A stretch of 64,000 bases of DNA, from NCBI GenBank assembly GCA_018136815.1, contig CM030932.1:3088614-3152613 (forward strand), in the 5' to 3' direction. The position numbers were made by a program, and so were the translations under genes. The number at the start of each line of letters is the position of its first letter. Position 1 is the stretch's first letter. This document shows positions 52,620 through 62,651 of this stretch, piece after piece. The stretch is from Isochrysis galbana (Eukaryota > Haptophyta > Isochrysidales > Isochrysidaceae). Under the pieces are notes generated by a model. That model was not told where the DNA came from. It did not search any database and saw only the letters and a list, made by a program, of their open reading frames with translations.

Positions 52620-53796
52620 TATGGGTCGCGGCGCGGCAAAGGAACGGGACTAGCGCTCACTCAAGACAGGACTCCCTGCCGCGGCAAGCGCAAGCACCCT
52701 TCCCCCCTCATGCCACCCAGCTCCTCACTAGCTTTCTACCTGCGCTAGCCAGAGCGCCCCTCCCTCCACACTCAGACAGCCCCCTATGCCAGGATCCTGT
52801 TCTGGTCTCGCAGGCAAGGGGGCCTAATGGGAGGGAGAGGAGCAACTCCTCAGAGAGGAGCTGTGGGGAAGGAGATGTCCGAGTGGGGGCGCTATACCCT
52901 TGCGCTAGGCATGGGCAGCGACGCCGCCTCAAGACATGTCCCCCCTCTTGTCTTGAGTCGAAATTATTGGTGCTTGAAACAGAGAACGAGGGGGTTTGTG
53001 CTTCTTGGGTTGGTTGTAGTTGGAAGAGGGAGTGGGAGAGGGATTCAAGTATTGGAAGAGGGCCCGAAGGGCATTGAGTTGCAGGTAGTTGTGGCCCACA
53101 AGAGTGGGGTGAAAACGATAAGTGTATCAACATGGGTCTTGAGTTGAACTTTTTGGTGCTTGAAACAGAGGGTGAGGGGGTTCGTGCTGTTTGGGTTGGT
53201 TGTGGTGTGAAGGGGGAGTGGGAGAGGGAGTCTAGTGTTGAAAGAGGGCCCAAGGCAGGGCACTGAGCTGTAGGTACTTGTGGCCCACAAGAGTGGGGTG
53301 AAGAAAACAAGTGTGTCAACAAGTTGGGAAACAGAAGCATGGGGTGCTCTCCGTAGGAGATTGATGGTTGTGAAGTGCCCTCCCATGATGGGTGCACTGA
53401 TGGTAGAGGTTTCCACCATGGGGAGGGCAGCAAAGCTGCCCTCCCACATGAGGTGCTCTTGGGGTGGGAGGGTTTCCCACTGTTGGAGGGGGTCTCAAAG
53501 ACCCCCTGCATGCTACGCAGAGCCATGGTGGCAACCTGTTCGGTGCCAGTGTTCGCCACCCCGCGCGCCTGCGCGGGTGTGGTTTGGATGGGTTGGATGG
53601 GCATTGAGAGGGCTTTCTGACGAGCCGCCTCGGGCGGCATGGGGCGTCCCAGGTGGGGCGCGGTGGCGAGGGTCGCCTGGGGCTCGGGAGCGGTCGCGGC
53701 ACGCTCCATAGTTCAAACTATAACAATAGTTTTTCGGAGGGGTGTGAGTCAGTAGCAGCATAGCGGGCACCTTCAAGAATATTTTTTTTTACATCC
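52620..53796. mobile_element. LINE-like element, inverted MERA ORF plus short 3' tail
   Basis: A 333-codon ORF runs on the minus strand from ATG 53709 (MERAATAPEPQATLATAPHL) to 52708, behind a hairpin at 53717-53730. Inside are two to three units of about 190 bp marked by TTCACCCCACTCTTGTGGGC. To the right of the hairpin a short plus-oriented tail (GGCACCTTCAAGAATA and a T run, to 53796) looks like a LINE 3' end. The whole repeats at 58806-62167. The protein has no recognised domain and is Pro/Ser/Thr-rich. Confidence 0.55.
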
Positions 53797-54190
53797 ATCT
53801 CATGCATCGTGGATGCTCATTCTAACATTCTAACCTCTGTATGTTTATACTGAGGTCTCTGCTTCTCACTTCTCCCTCGCAGCCGTTTCGAGTCCGCGCG
53901 GGGCATTCTTGCGGCACAGAAATTTCCCCGCGCGCTCTTACTTTGTTACTATTAGTTTCGCGTGCGTTTGTGTGAATGTGCGTGCGCATGAATGTAGTAA
54001 GAATCTTATCCTTATCCGGCGATATACGATTGGCGATGCGATCGGCGATGGCGCTCTGCCTCGCCCAAGCCGCGGTGGTTGCGTTGTCTCATGGGCACCA
54101 CCGCGATATGGAGCTGCTGCACGGGACTGGGTGGGTCCCTATGAACCCTGCCCACCTGCCCGCATTCATCCGGCGCCTTCTTGCCCCATA
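53797..54190 (+). repeat. Copia LTR-like copy (inverse of 57345-57690)
   Basis: GAGGTCTCTGCTTCTCACTT, GTTTCGCGTGCGTTTGTGTG and GGCGATGGCGCTCTGCCTCG match the reverse complement of 57345-57690. LTR ends were not resolved. Confidence 0.55.
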
Positions 54191-55730
54191 GATGTCATAA
54201 CAGTTCTAATATCAGCTTACACTGTCAGTAACAGCTCGAGAATGCCAAACCACTGATATCAGTTGTCAGCTCTGGGGCTATAATTAAACGAATGTTCTAC
54301 TAGTATCTAGTATACACAGGGGTTTCTACTATTATAATTCTTCGCGCGCTATCGAGAACGACGGTGTGGTCAGTGCGGCACTGGCCGCCGTCGGTTGCTC
54401 TCCCCTCTCCCCTCTCCCGTCCCTCCCTTCGTCCGCCATGCTGATGGTGCCCGCCTCCGACGATAAGGAGATGGATAATGGCCCCAGCGAGCTTGGCAGC
54501 CGTGTCTGGGGCCGGCACCCCATTGCGAAGCTGTCGCATTCATCCTAGATGATGCGATTTCCAGGCTCTTGTTTCCAGGTCCTTCGCCGTGCGGCCACAC
54601 GGTGAAGGTGAAGCTCAGGTACTTCTAGGTTGGTAGGGTTCGTCCCTAGCGATCTAGAATTCGAGTTCTCGTTTCTTTCCTTCTAGCCTGTTTGTCAGGT
54701 CTAGATTCCAGGTTTCCTCCTTTCGGGTAATCTTGTCCCAAAGGAGCCAGGTCGCCTGTCACTCGCCGCGCGCTTGTCTCAGGCTCTCGGGTTATCTTGT
54801 GAAGGCTTGTTTAGCTTCTTGCAAGGCTTGTTGTTTCTTGTTGAGTTCCGGTTCTTGCTTGGGACTTGCTCACTTTCACTTTCGTTGTCGTCCAGGCCTG
54901 TTCTTCGTAGGTTCCGCTTGGCTTGGTTAGGGTTTCGTTGCCTTCCGGCGTTTGGTGTTCGCGTTGGCGTTCGGAAATTTCCTCTCACATTCCCTAGGTC
55001 CGCTACCCTTGGCTTGTAGGTCCTTGCTTCTTTCTTCTCGGTCAAGGTTTTGGCGAGCGAGTCGGTCTAGCCGCTCGAGATTTGAGGTTTAATTTGCCAT
55101 CTCCCCTTGGAGATCGGTGTAGGTTCGCTTCCTAGGTGAGGGAATCTTTCCCCTTGATGCAAGCTACATGCAAGCCCTTGGCCCCTTTGGTGTTTCTTCC
55201 CCTTGGTTGCTACTCAGGGTCGTTCGTTAGAAGCGTCTAGAAGGTTCACGCTCAACGGCAAGATTTCCTCTGTCGTGAAGATATCTCGTCGCGATCTGTA
55301 TCCAGAGTGATCGCCGTGGTCGCGCGACATGACGCTCCCCTTCGGACTCTCCGCTACGTGGGAAGTTACAACGGAGACACGCTCCGGCCGTCGCTGTGGA
55401 GTCTCTCTCTCTCGCTCGCTCTCTCTCTCCGTCTCTCGCGACGTGTTTGAGTAATCGGTGATTTGGGGTCGCGGTTGCTTGATAATTTGCTTGGTTTGGG
55501 TGAATGATTCCGGTGTGTTCGTGAGTTGGTGTAACCTGTTGTTCTCAGCCTCGTTGTCCGTCGTTGTTCGCTGCGTCGCTGCACTCAAGCAGCCTAGGCT
55601 CCCTCCCTGAGGGAAGAGTTCTTTGTAGGTCTAACAATCTCTTAAAACCCAACACACTAGGGCCGCTAGGAGCGCCTCGCCGCCCCACAGCCCTTCGTTC
55701 GCCGTTCGTTCCCCGTCCAGACACCCAAAT
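54191..55730. other. T/C-rich stretch, possible retroelement LTR and leader
   Basis: No gene is recognised. The region from 54600 is rich in TTCTTG/GGTTTC words, like 58140-58760 and parts of 59687-61368, and leads to a short gag-like start at 55731 (MGLPDPVQNFIHPTPGGEEG). The similarity in composition to those regions suggests retroelement leader DNA. Confidence 0.35.
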
Positions 55731-55810
55731 GGGGTTGCCCGACCCAGTCCAGAATTTCATTCACCCGACTCCCGGTGGGGAGGAGGGCCAAAGCGCAGCG
55801 CTAGCCGCCG

Positions 55811-56146
55811 GTGCTGCTCGCGACGGGGTGGCTCAGAGCCCTCCGGCTCCGCTCGACTCGACAGAAGCTTGAGGGCACTCGTCTCGAGTGGTCCACCGTT
55901 GATGAAGCGTCTGGGCGGGCGCGCAGCACAAAGCGCAAGCAGTGCTTGTTCTGCGGGCTGAATTTCACCGGCGGGCCGAGCCAGATCAGGTGTCACATAG
56001 ACCCTGCGGCTATGCCCCGCACGATCCGCGCCTGCAAGCCGGGAGCTGAGTGGAAGGAGCAGCACACCGCTGTGCTCGCCGAGCTGCGTCGGCGGCGAGG
56101 CATGATCGACGCCGCCGCTGAGACGTTCAAGTCCATAAAAACATAG
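55811..56146 (+). pseudogene. BED-like zinc-finger ORF (hAT N-terminal type)
   Basis: LEWSTVDEASGRARSTKRKQ then CLFCGLNFTGGPSQIRCHI and RACKPGAEWKEQHTAVL fits a BED finger of hAT proteins (C-x2-C, later His, then Cys before a helix). It stops at 56146 without a catalytic domain and abuts the end of a DDE transposon on the opposite strand. Confidence 0.5.
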
Positions 56147-56289
56147 TGAAAATATATTGCTGTGCGTATAGACTATAGAACCAGGATCTTTGGTCCGGGT
56201 CAGCTGCCGATGCCCATGGTTTCGTGTTTCGCTGCGAGTGGCGCGCATGAAGGCCACCGGTAAAATAACACCGGAGGGGGGCCTGAAAT

Positions 56290-57351
56290 TTATTTCCGCA
56301 CGGCCGTCAGAGGCTGAAATCGGGCCGCCTTCTGCAACGCCTTGTAAAGCCCATAAGGTTCGCACGCGTTTTTGAGTTGGTGGAACGTGTAGAGGTCTTC
56401 GGGCTGCTGCTTGGACGAGCAGTGCGGCGTTCGCAGCACGAGTCTGATGTGGTTTGTAATTAGGTATTCGAGAAATGCACTGCTCAGATGAGTGCCACCC
56501 AGTGCCAACGCCATCGCACACGAGCACGCCGGGCTTGATCGCACTTGGCCACTCACCGCGCGCTGTCCAATTCACCATCACGCATGTCTTCAGGTACTCA
56601 ACCGCTCCCTCGCCATCAACCGAGCCCTTCTCGTTGCATCCGAGCCGCATGCCGAACGGCTTGCCCGCCAGGTGAGTGATTGGGCCATTCTTTGCCCAAT
56701 TTATATCCACGGAGCCAGCAGCCAGCACAGCGTACGGCGGCAGCGGCTCGCCCGCACCATTCGCACCCCCCACCAAGCTGGCGGTGTGCGTGGCGTGCTT
56801 GTTGCCATGCACCTCACCATCATCGTCTGGCCCGGTGCGCAAGATGCGCTCAGTGCGAGCGCGGCGTTGCCCGTCGCCGCCATGCGTTTTGTCCTCGAGT
56901 TTTGTCTCATCGAATGAGACGATGCGCCACTCCTCTCCGATATTGTATAGTATCTCTGGCTCACGTGGCACCCCTTCGTCGTCGAGGTCGTTGGCGTCGA
57001 AGACTTCGTTCCTCCGCCCGATGCCGGTCTCGATGACGGCGGCGCCTCCTGTAATTGCCTTGCTTGTCCCACACTGCCCTATTCGAATCTAGTAGTCTTT
57101 GGTTTCCGGTGCGGCACCCGTCACCCGTGGTCTTTGAGGACGTGTCGATAGTACCAGTGAAGCCACTTTGTCTCGTCCCACGCAGGTCGACCCGTAGCGT
57201 CACAAACGGCCTTGCCGTCCTGGTACTTGAAGAACTCGGCGGCGGCGACGTGGCCGGTGAGCAGCCGCTTCCCGTAGTCAAGCACGGTCTCGCGATAGAC
57301 CGGGACTTTTATCGCGGTGGCGCCCATGAGGCAACCACCGCGGCTTGGGCG
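56290..57351 (-). pseudogene. DDE_1-superfamily transposase, frameshifted
   Basis: From about 57330 the minus strand reads YRETVLDYGKRLLTGHVAAA, ETKWLHWYYRHVLKDHG and TGNQRLLDSNRA, then (56975-) WRIVSFDETKLEDKTHG with the first catalytic Asp, ILRTGPDDDG, HATHTASLVGGA, GSVDGEGAVEYLKTCVMVNW and KPGVLVCDGVG with the second Asp. A frameshift near 56480-56500 moves to THLSSAFLEYLITNHIRLVL and RTPHCSSKQQPEDLYTFHQL, the DDE_1-type block (compare LPPHTTHLLQPLD). The layout is that of pogo/jerky-like cut-and-paste transposases. At least two frame breaks are visible, so it is dead as read. A related C-terminal scrap lies at 34480-34771. Confidence 0.65.
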
Positions 57352-57690
57352 AGGCAGAGCGCCATCGCCGATCGCATCGCCAATCGTATATCGCCGGATA
57401 AGATTCTTACTACACTCACGCGCACGCACATTCACACAAACGCGCGCAAAACTAATACTACTAGTAACAAAGTAAGAGCGCGCGGGGAAATTTCTGTGCC
57501 GCGTGCCGCAAGAATGCCCCGCGCGGACTCGAAACGGCCGCGAGGGAGAAGTGAGAAGCAGAGACCTCAGTATAAACATACAGAGGTTAGAATGAGTATC
57601 CACGATGCATGAGATGGATGTATCCATGATAGATATGCATCTATGATGCACATATCATGGATGTATCCATGATACCCCCTCCTAAGCGGA
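57345..57690 (-). repeat. Copia LTR-like copy
   Basis: It lies directly downstream (on the minus strand) of copia RNase H. A purine stretch GGAGGGGGTATCATGG at about 57685-57670 could be the polypurine tract and LTR start. It matches 53797-54100 in reverse and partly 14426-14565. Confidence 0.5.
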
Positions 57691-57729
57691 GTACGGGTAC
57701 GACGCTTACAACCAAACGCCGAAGAAGAT

Positions 57730-57972
57730 TCACATCTCGCAGAGAGTCGAAGAAGAGAAGGAATCAAGGAGTTGAAGAATCCGATGAAATTGGTTGCGCG
57801 GACATGGTTTCGTCAAGATGTCAGCAACCATCTGATGCCCTTTGACGTGCTTGAGCGTGAGGACCTGTTTAGCGACGAGGTCGCGCAAAAAGGCTCCCGC
57901 ACGCAAGATATGCTTAGTCTTCTTGAAAGCCGGGCCGCTCCTACGAAGGCCACGCTGCCCGATTCTCGTCAT
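57730..57972 (-). pseudogene. Ty1/copia RNase H C-terminus
   Basis: KKTKHILRAGAFLRDLVAKQ, LTLKHVKGHQMVADILTKPC is the well-known copia RNase H end (SKHIDxRYHFIR ... DxLADxLTK). It is followed by a stop and LTR-like DNA. Upstream domains are missing. Confidence 0.7.
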
Positions 57973-58759
57973 TCAGTTTCCGCTCCTTCAGTTTTCACTC
58001 TCGAACCTACGTCACACCCCGCGTTCAGGGATCCTAACCCCGATAGGCTGGGACGATGCGTACAAATAGGTCGCCGCGTCAAGCTCCCGAATTTGTGCTC
58101 AAAGGGCCCACGGGTGCTCTCATCTTCTATTTTCAGCGTCGCCTTCAACGTTTGGTTTCTCGGTTATCTTTGGTTTCTCTCGCCTTGTTGTTCTAATTCT
58201 GGATTTCTCCTATTTCGGTTATTCTGTCCTCTTTCCATGCCGCTCGTCGAGACGACTCGAATTTAGTCGGGGAGTGTCGTATTCCATACGAGGACAGACT
58301 TTTACTTCTAGTCTGTGAGCTATTTTAACTCTCAAGGTCTCGTTGATGGGTATATTGCCTCTTCTCCTACTTTCTCTTGATGTCATCAAACGTTCCATGA
58401 TTGTCGTCTGTCTTCTGTTATACCTCGGTCGCAGCTCCCCCAGCGAGATCTGCCCTCGTTGTGCCGACCCCTCTGTCACATGTCTGCGCGTTGCTGAATT
58501 GCCCCGGTGCCGACGCCTTGCCGTCCGTCCAAGTGCGGTTAGTTTTCGCCCCGTTTGGTTTAGTTTTTGTGTGTCTCTGTGGACCGGCAACTTTTTGGGC
58601 ACCACGCGTTGTAGCCCCTCGTGTCTACCTTGGACCTAAGAAGCTCTCATTCTCATTCTCTCTCTCCCACTAGCTCGCTAGCTAGTCTCGTCTCTACTCT
58701 CCGACGCCGCGCGTCGCAACCCACCGACCTTCCGTCTACCCCTTCGCTCGTAGCGTTCG
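57973..58759. other. T/C-rich leader or LTR-like region
   Basis: No gene of its own. TTGGTTTCTCGG, GGTTATCTTTGG and TCTCTCTCCCACTAGC words precede the gag-like ORF at 58760. It is probably the LTR and leader of the element whose gag starts there. Confidence 0.35.
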
Positions 58760-59686
58760 ATGGCAGACACTGTCAGACCCGATTCTTATTATGACCTTTC
58801 TGACAAAAAAAATATTCTTGAAGGTGCCTACTATTCTGCTATCCCCCGTCCCTCTCGCTGGGGACACCCCCTGACATCGCCCTTGCCCCACTCCCGCTCC
58901 CCTTTCGCCCCCCCCCTCGGTCCTTTTTATTCGGTTTTGGGGGGTCGACCCATGTGCACTACTTTGGGTCTGGCGTCGGGGGAGGGGGGGGGCAGGCCTT
59001 TTGGCTCGCAGTTGCTGTGAGACGCTTTGGGTCGCGTCTCTATGTGGGGGCCCAGCCTTGCGGCTTCCCCCAATGGGTGGGTCGTTTGGGAGTCTCTCCT
59101 CCCTTGTGGCCAGGGCGCTATCCCTGGTCGCTCGCTTGTTCGTTGTTTTCTTGTATGAGGATGTGTTCGATGTCTAGTTTTTGTGTTGTTATTTTGAAGG
59201 TGTGGCTTGGTACTAGTGTATCGTTGTCTGTTGCGTCGAAGAGAGGGCGGAAGTAGTTGGTGTCCATTCGTTTTTTTGGTTGTCGACCCATGTCCGCCTG
59301 GGCTCTTCTGGCCGCGTCATGACCTTTCTGACAAAACTATTGTTATAGTTTGAACTATGGAGCGTGCCGCGACCGCTCCCGAGCCCCAGGCGACCCTCGC
59401 CACCGCGCCCCACCTGGGACGCCCCACGCCGCCCGAGGCGGCTCGTCAGAAAGCCCTCTCAGAGCCCATCCAACCCATCCAAACCACACCCGCGCAAGCG
59501 CGCGCGGTGGCGAGCACTGGCACCGAACAGGTTGCCACCATGGCTCTGCGCATCATGCAGGGGGTCTTTGAGGCCCCCTCCAACAGTGGGAAACCTTCCC
59601 ACCCCAAGAGCACCTCATGTGGGAGGGTAGCTCAGCTGCCCTCCCCATGGTGGAAACCTCTACCATCAGTGCACCCAACATGGGAG

Positions 59687-61368
59687 TGTTGTATTCAGGC
59701 CTCTCGGCGTGAATATTTCGGCATGAGCGCGCTCCTTCCGCGTTATATATCGTCTTCTATGTTCGTCGTGGTCACGCAAGGCGTGCCGATTCGGATTCTC
59801 CGTGGGCTCCAGTCCTGGTTCGCCGATTTTCGTCTCGAAATTCGAAGATTTGAGTTTTATTTTTACCGTTACGGTAATTGTCCACGCGTTTAAGGTAAGA
59901 GATGCAGGTAACAGAACTGGGCCCCCCCTCTGCAGTTCCCTCCCCCTTCTGCAGTTCCATCCCCCCTCTGCAGTTCCCCTCCCCCCCTCTCTCCATTCTC
60001 TGCGTTTCCCTTCTCTATTCCATGCGTTTCCCGGGGCAAGCCGGGAAAGACACGTGAATGTGAGGGAAAGTTGGGTCAGTACTGTGTTTTCACCCCCCCT
60101 CTGCAGTCCTCCTTCCCCTCTCTCCATTCCCTGATTTTCTCGGGCCAGGCCGGGAAAAATACGTGAATGTGAGGGAGGATTGGGTCAGTATTGTGATTCC
60201 CCCCTCCGCGGTTCCCCCCCCTTCCGCAACTCTCCTCCCTCCCCTCGCTCCACTCCCTGATTTTCCCGGGCCAGGCCGGGAAAAATACCTGAATGTGAGG
60301 GATGATTGGGTCAGTGTTGCGATCTCACCCCCCTCGGCAGTTTCTCCCCCCCCCCTTCCGCTCCCCCCTTCTCCCCCCCTCCGCTCCTCCCCTCCCCCCC
60401 CCCTCCGCTCCTCCCCTTCCCCTCCGCTGTTCCCCTCCCCCTCCGCCGTTCCCTTCCCCCCCCTCCGCGCGGTTCCCCCCCCTCCGCGCGCCGAGACGGC
60501 GGCCCTTCCCCCCCCCTCCGCAGATTTCCTTCCCCTCCTCCGCCGCTTCCCCCCCCTCCGCGCGCCGAGACGGCGGCTCTCTTCCGCGTCCGCGCGTTGA
60601 GGCGCCGTCTTCTCTTCCCTCAACCCCCCGCGCGAAAGTCCCCCAGCGCGTCCCGCAGCGTTCCCCAGCGTCCCTCAGCGTCTCCCAGTGTCTCTCAGCG
60701 CCCCCCCTGTCCTTCAGCGCTGTCCCGCAGCGCGTCTTGCAGCGTCCTTCAGTGTCCTTCTGCGTCCTTCAGCGCTGTCCCGCAGCGCTTCCTTCAGCGT
60801 CCTTCGGCGCTGCCTCGCGAGACTCGAGGCAGGACTCGCGAGGGCACTGGATTTTACTCTGTAGTCCAAAACGGAGTCCGAATTGTGTTTTGACCCCCCG
60901 AGCCCTCGTTCCCTCGCTCTCTCTCTCTCTCTCTTCTTTTTCTGGTGGGCACTCCTGAATCTGCTCACCAGAGGGGGTTCGTTTAACGTATGTTTCCGGC
61001 CTGTCACCGTGAATGTTTGAGTGCAGAGTGTTGATTTGTGTGGTTTTTGAGCCATTGTATCGCCTGTTGGTGACCTGCAGCCCCTGAGTACCCCCAAGCC
61101 CCGAGTCTTCCGAGTCGTCCTTTCGAGTCTACGAGTCCCTACGAGTCCCAAGTAAGCGGTAACTGCTCGCCGCGCCCTTTCTTACATCCTCCGACCCTCC
61201 GGTTCGCGTTCCGTGCCACTCTCCCGTCCATCTCTCATGCCCGTCATTTGCCCTCCCCGTTCTTCCGATGAGCCCGTTCCGGGCTCCCCGGATGGACCGT
61301 GCGCCGCGCTAGCCGCCGGTGCGCCTCCGCGGCTCGTTTCCAATGAGGAAACGAGCTTCGCTCCGACA
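59687..61368. mobile_element. Probable solo LTR, 1682 bp, TG...CA, 5-bp duplication
   Basis: The insertion interrupts the MERA ORF. The intact copy at 53380-53400 (reverse) reads CATGGGAGGGCAC; here CATGGGAG is followed by TGTTGTATTC..., and ...CTCCGACA by GGGAGGGCAC. The duplicated GGGAG (59682-59686, 61369-61373) and TGT...ACA ends match LTR integration. No internal pol is present. Confidence 0.8.
60040..60330 (+). repeat. About 115-bp tandem repeat within the solo LTR
   Basis: Three units begin GGCC/GGGCAAGCCGGGAAA, each with GTGAATGTGAGGG and TTGGGTCAGT, at about 60040, 60150 and 60270. Spacer C/T tracts vary in length. Confidence 0.75.
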
Positions 61369-62340
61369 GGGAGGGCACTTCACAACCATCAACCCCATAC
61401 GGAGAGCACCCCATGCCTCTGTTTTCCAACTTGTTGACACAATTCTCGTCTTCACCCCACTCTTGTGGGCCACTAGTACCAATCACTCAGTGCCCTGCCT
61501 TGGGCCCTCTTTCAACACTAGACTAGACTCCCTCTCCCACTCCCCCTTCACACTTCAACCAACCCAAACAGCACGAACCTCCCGGCCTTCTGTTCAAAGC
61601 ACCAAAAATTTCAATTCAAGGCACATGTTGATACACTTCCCGTTTTCACCCCACGCTTGTGGGCCACAAGTACCTACAACTCAGTGCCCTGCCTTGGGCC
61701 CTCTTTCAACACTTCACTCCATCTCCCACTCCCTCATCCCACTACAACCAACCCAAGAAGCACAAACCCCCTCGCCCTCGGTTTCAAACACCAAAAATTT
61801 CGATTCAAGACCAGAGGGAGGACATGTCTTGAGGCGGCGTCGCTGCCCATGCCTAGCGCAAGGGTATAGCGCCCCCACTCAAACATCTCCTTCCCCAAAG
61901 CTCCTCTTTGAGGAGTTGCTCCTCTCCCTCCCATTAGGCCCCCTTGCCTGCGAGACCAGAACAGGATCCTGGCGTGGGGGGCTGTTTGAGTGTGGAGGGA
62001 GGGGTGCTCCGGCTAGCGCAGGTAGTAAGCTAGTGAAGAGCTGGGTGGCATAAGGGGGAAGGGTGCTTGCGCTCGCCGCGGCAGGGAGTCCTGTCTTGTG
62101 TGCGCGCTAGTCTCGTTCCTTTGCCGCGCCGCGACCCATAAAAATTTGTTAAAAATTAAATTATATTATGACCTTTCTGACATCTTCCCGCAAACAGCAG
62201 TCAACGAATCCTCTACGGCCGCGTCAGCTGCCGGCTCGATCGAACGGCCCTCTGCCTACGAGCCTGTAGTCATCGCATGTTCGACAGTCCCGCGTGCACG
62301 CCGCGCTCGCGCGCGCCGCGCGCGGGCGGCCCCCAGCCCC

Positions 62341-62445
62341 GCTCTAAAAAAAAAGTGGCAAAAACGGAGGGCGTTTGAAAAACAGTGAAAAACACTGTTT
62401 TTGGCCTCCAAAAAAAACACTGTTTCTGTCTTTCACATCTAGGAG
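62341..62445 (-). repeat. Anchor-plus-word locus 6
   Basis: On the minus strand GGAGGCCAAAAACAG (62409-62395) is followed by TGTTTTTCA and CTGTTTTTCA, then AAACGCCCTCC as in locus 3. AAAAACA-G-TGTTTTT is a hairpin. The plus-strand edge reads CTTTCACATCTAGG. Confidence 0.65.
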
Positions 62446-62651
62446 TAGGAGTAGCCTGAATCTTCAGATTTTTTTAACTAGGACAACAAGAAAACTCTGA
62501 CAAGCACGCCCCACGGTTTGCGCGGGAAAGGCGCGGGAGCCCCGCCGCTCGCCAGTGCAAGAGCCACCCGCGCTCGCCCCCCGCCCCTCCCCGCCCCCCC
62601 TTCCTTCTCTCTCTCCCTCTCTCTCTCCCTCTCTCTCCCTCTCTTCCTACG
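62446..62651 (+). promoter_or_regulatory. LINE-tail fragment and POLA1 5' flank
   Basis: A LINE-type tail (GAATCTTCAGATTTTTTTAA) lies at 62458-62477. A CT-rich run (CTCTCTCTCCCTCTC) directly precedes ATG 62652 and may be part of the promoter or 5' UTR. No other motif was recognised. Confidence 0.35.

Larger units (their letters stand above)
58806..62167. mobile_element. LINE-like insertion(s) flanked by a 15-bp site
   Basis: Direct repeats ATGACCTTTCTGACA occur at 58791-58805, 59319-59333 and 62168-62182. From 58806 an A run and TATTCTTGAAGGTGCC match the reverse of the LINE tail at 53770-53796, followed by reversed ORF1-like DNA (GCCCAGCCTTGCGGCTT). From 59335 a hairpin and ATG 59357 (MERAATAPEPQ) start a plus-oriented copy of the 52620-53709 ORF, ending A-rich at about 62165. 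Either two insertions used the same site or one insertion carries a third site copy. Confidence 0.65.
58760..62388 (+). pseudogene. Gag-like ORF split by a nested insertion
   Basis: MADTVRPDSYYDLSD (58760-58804) continues in frame at 62183 as IFPQTAVNESSTAASAAGSI and EPVVIACSTVPRARRA, once the DNA between copies of the site ATGACCTTTCTGACA is discounted. The ORF then runs into an anchor-plus-word locus at 62341. The family is not certain; the position after a T/C-rich leader suggests Gag of an LTR retrotransposon. Confidence 0.5.

Noticed and set aside
60302..60958. Pro/Ser-rich ORF in the solo LTR
   Set aside because: CT-rich tandem repeats read as protein; lies wholly inside a TG...CA insertion.
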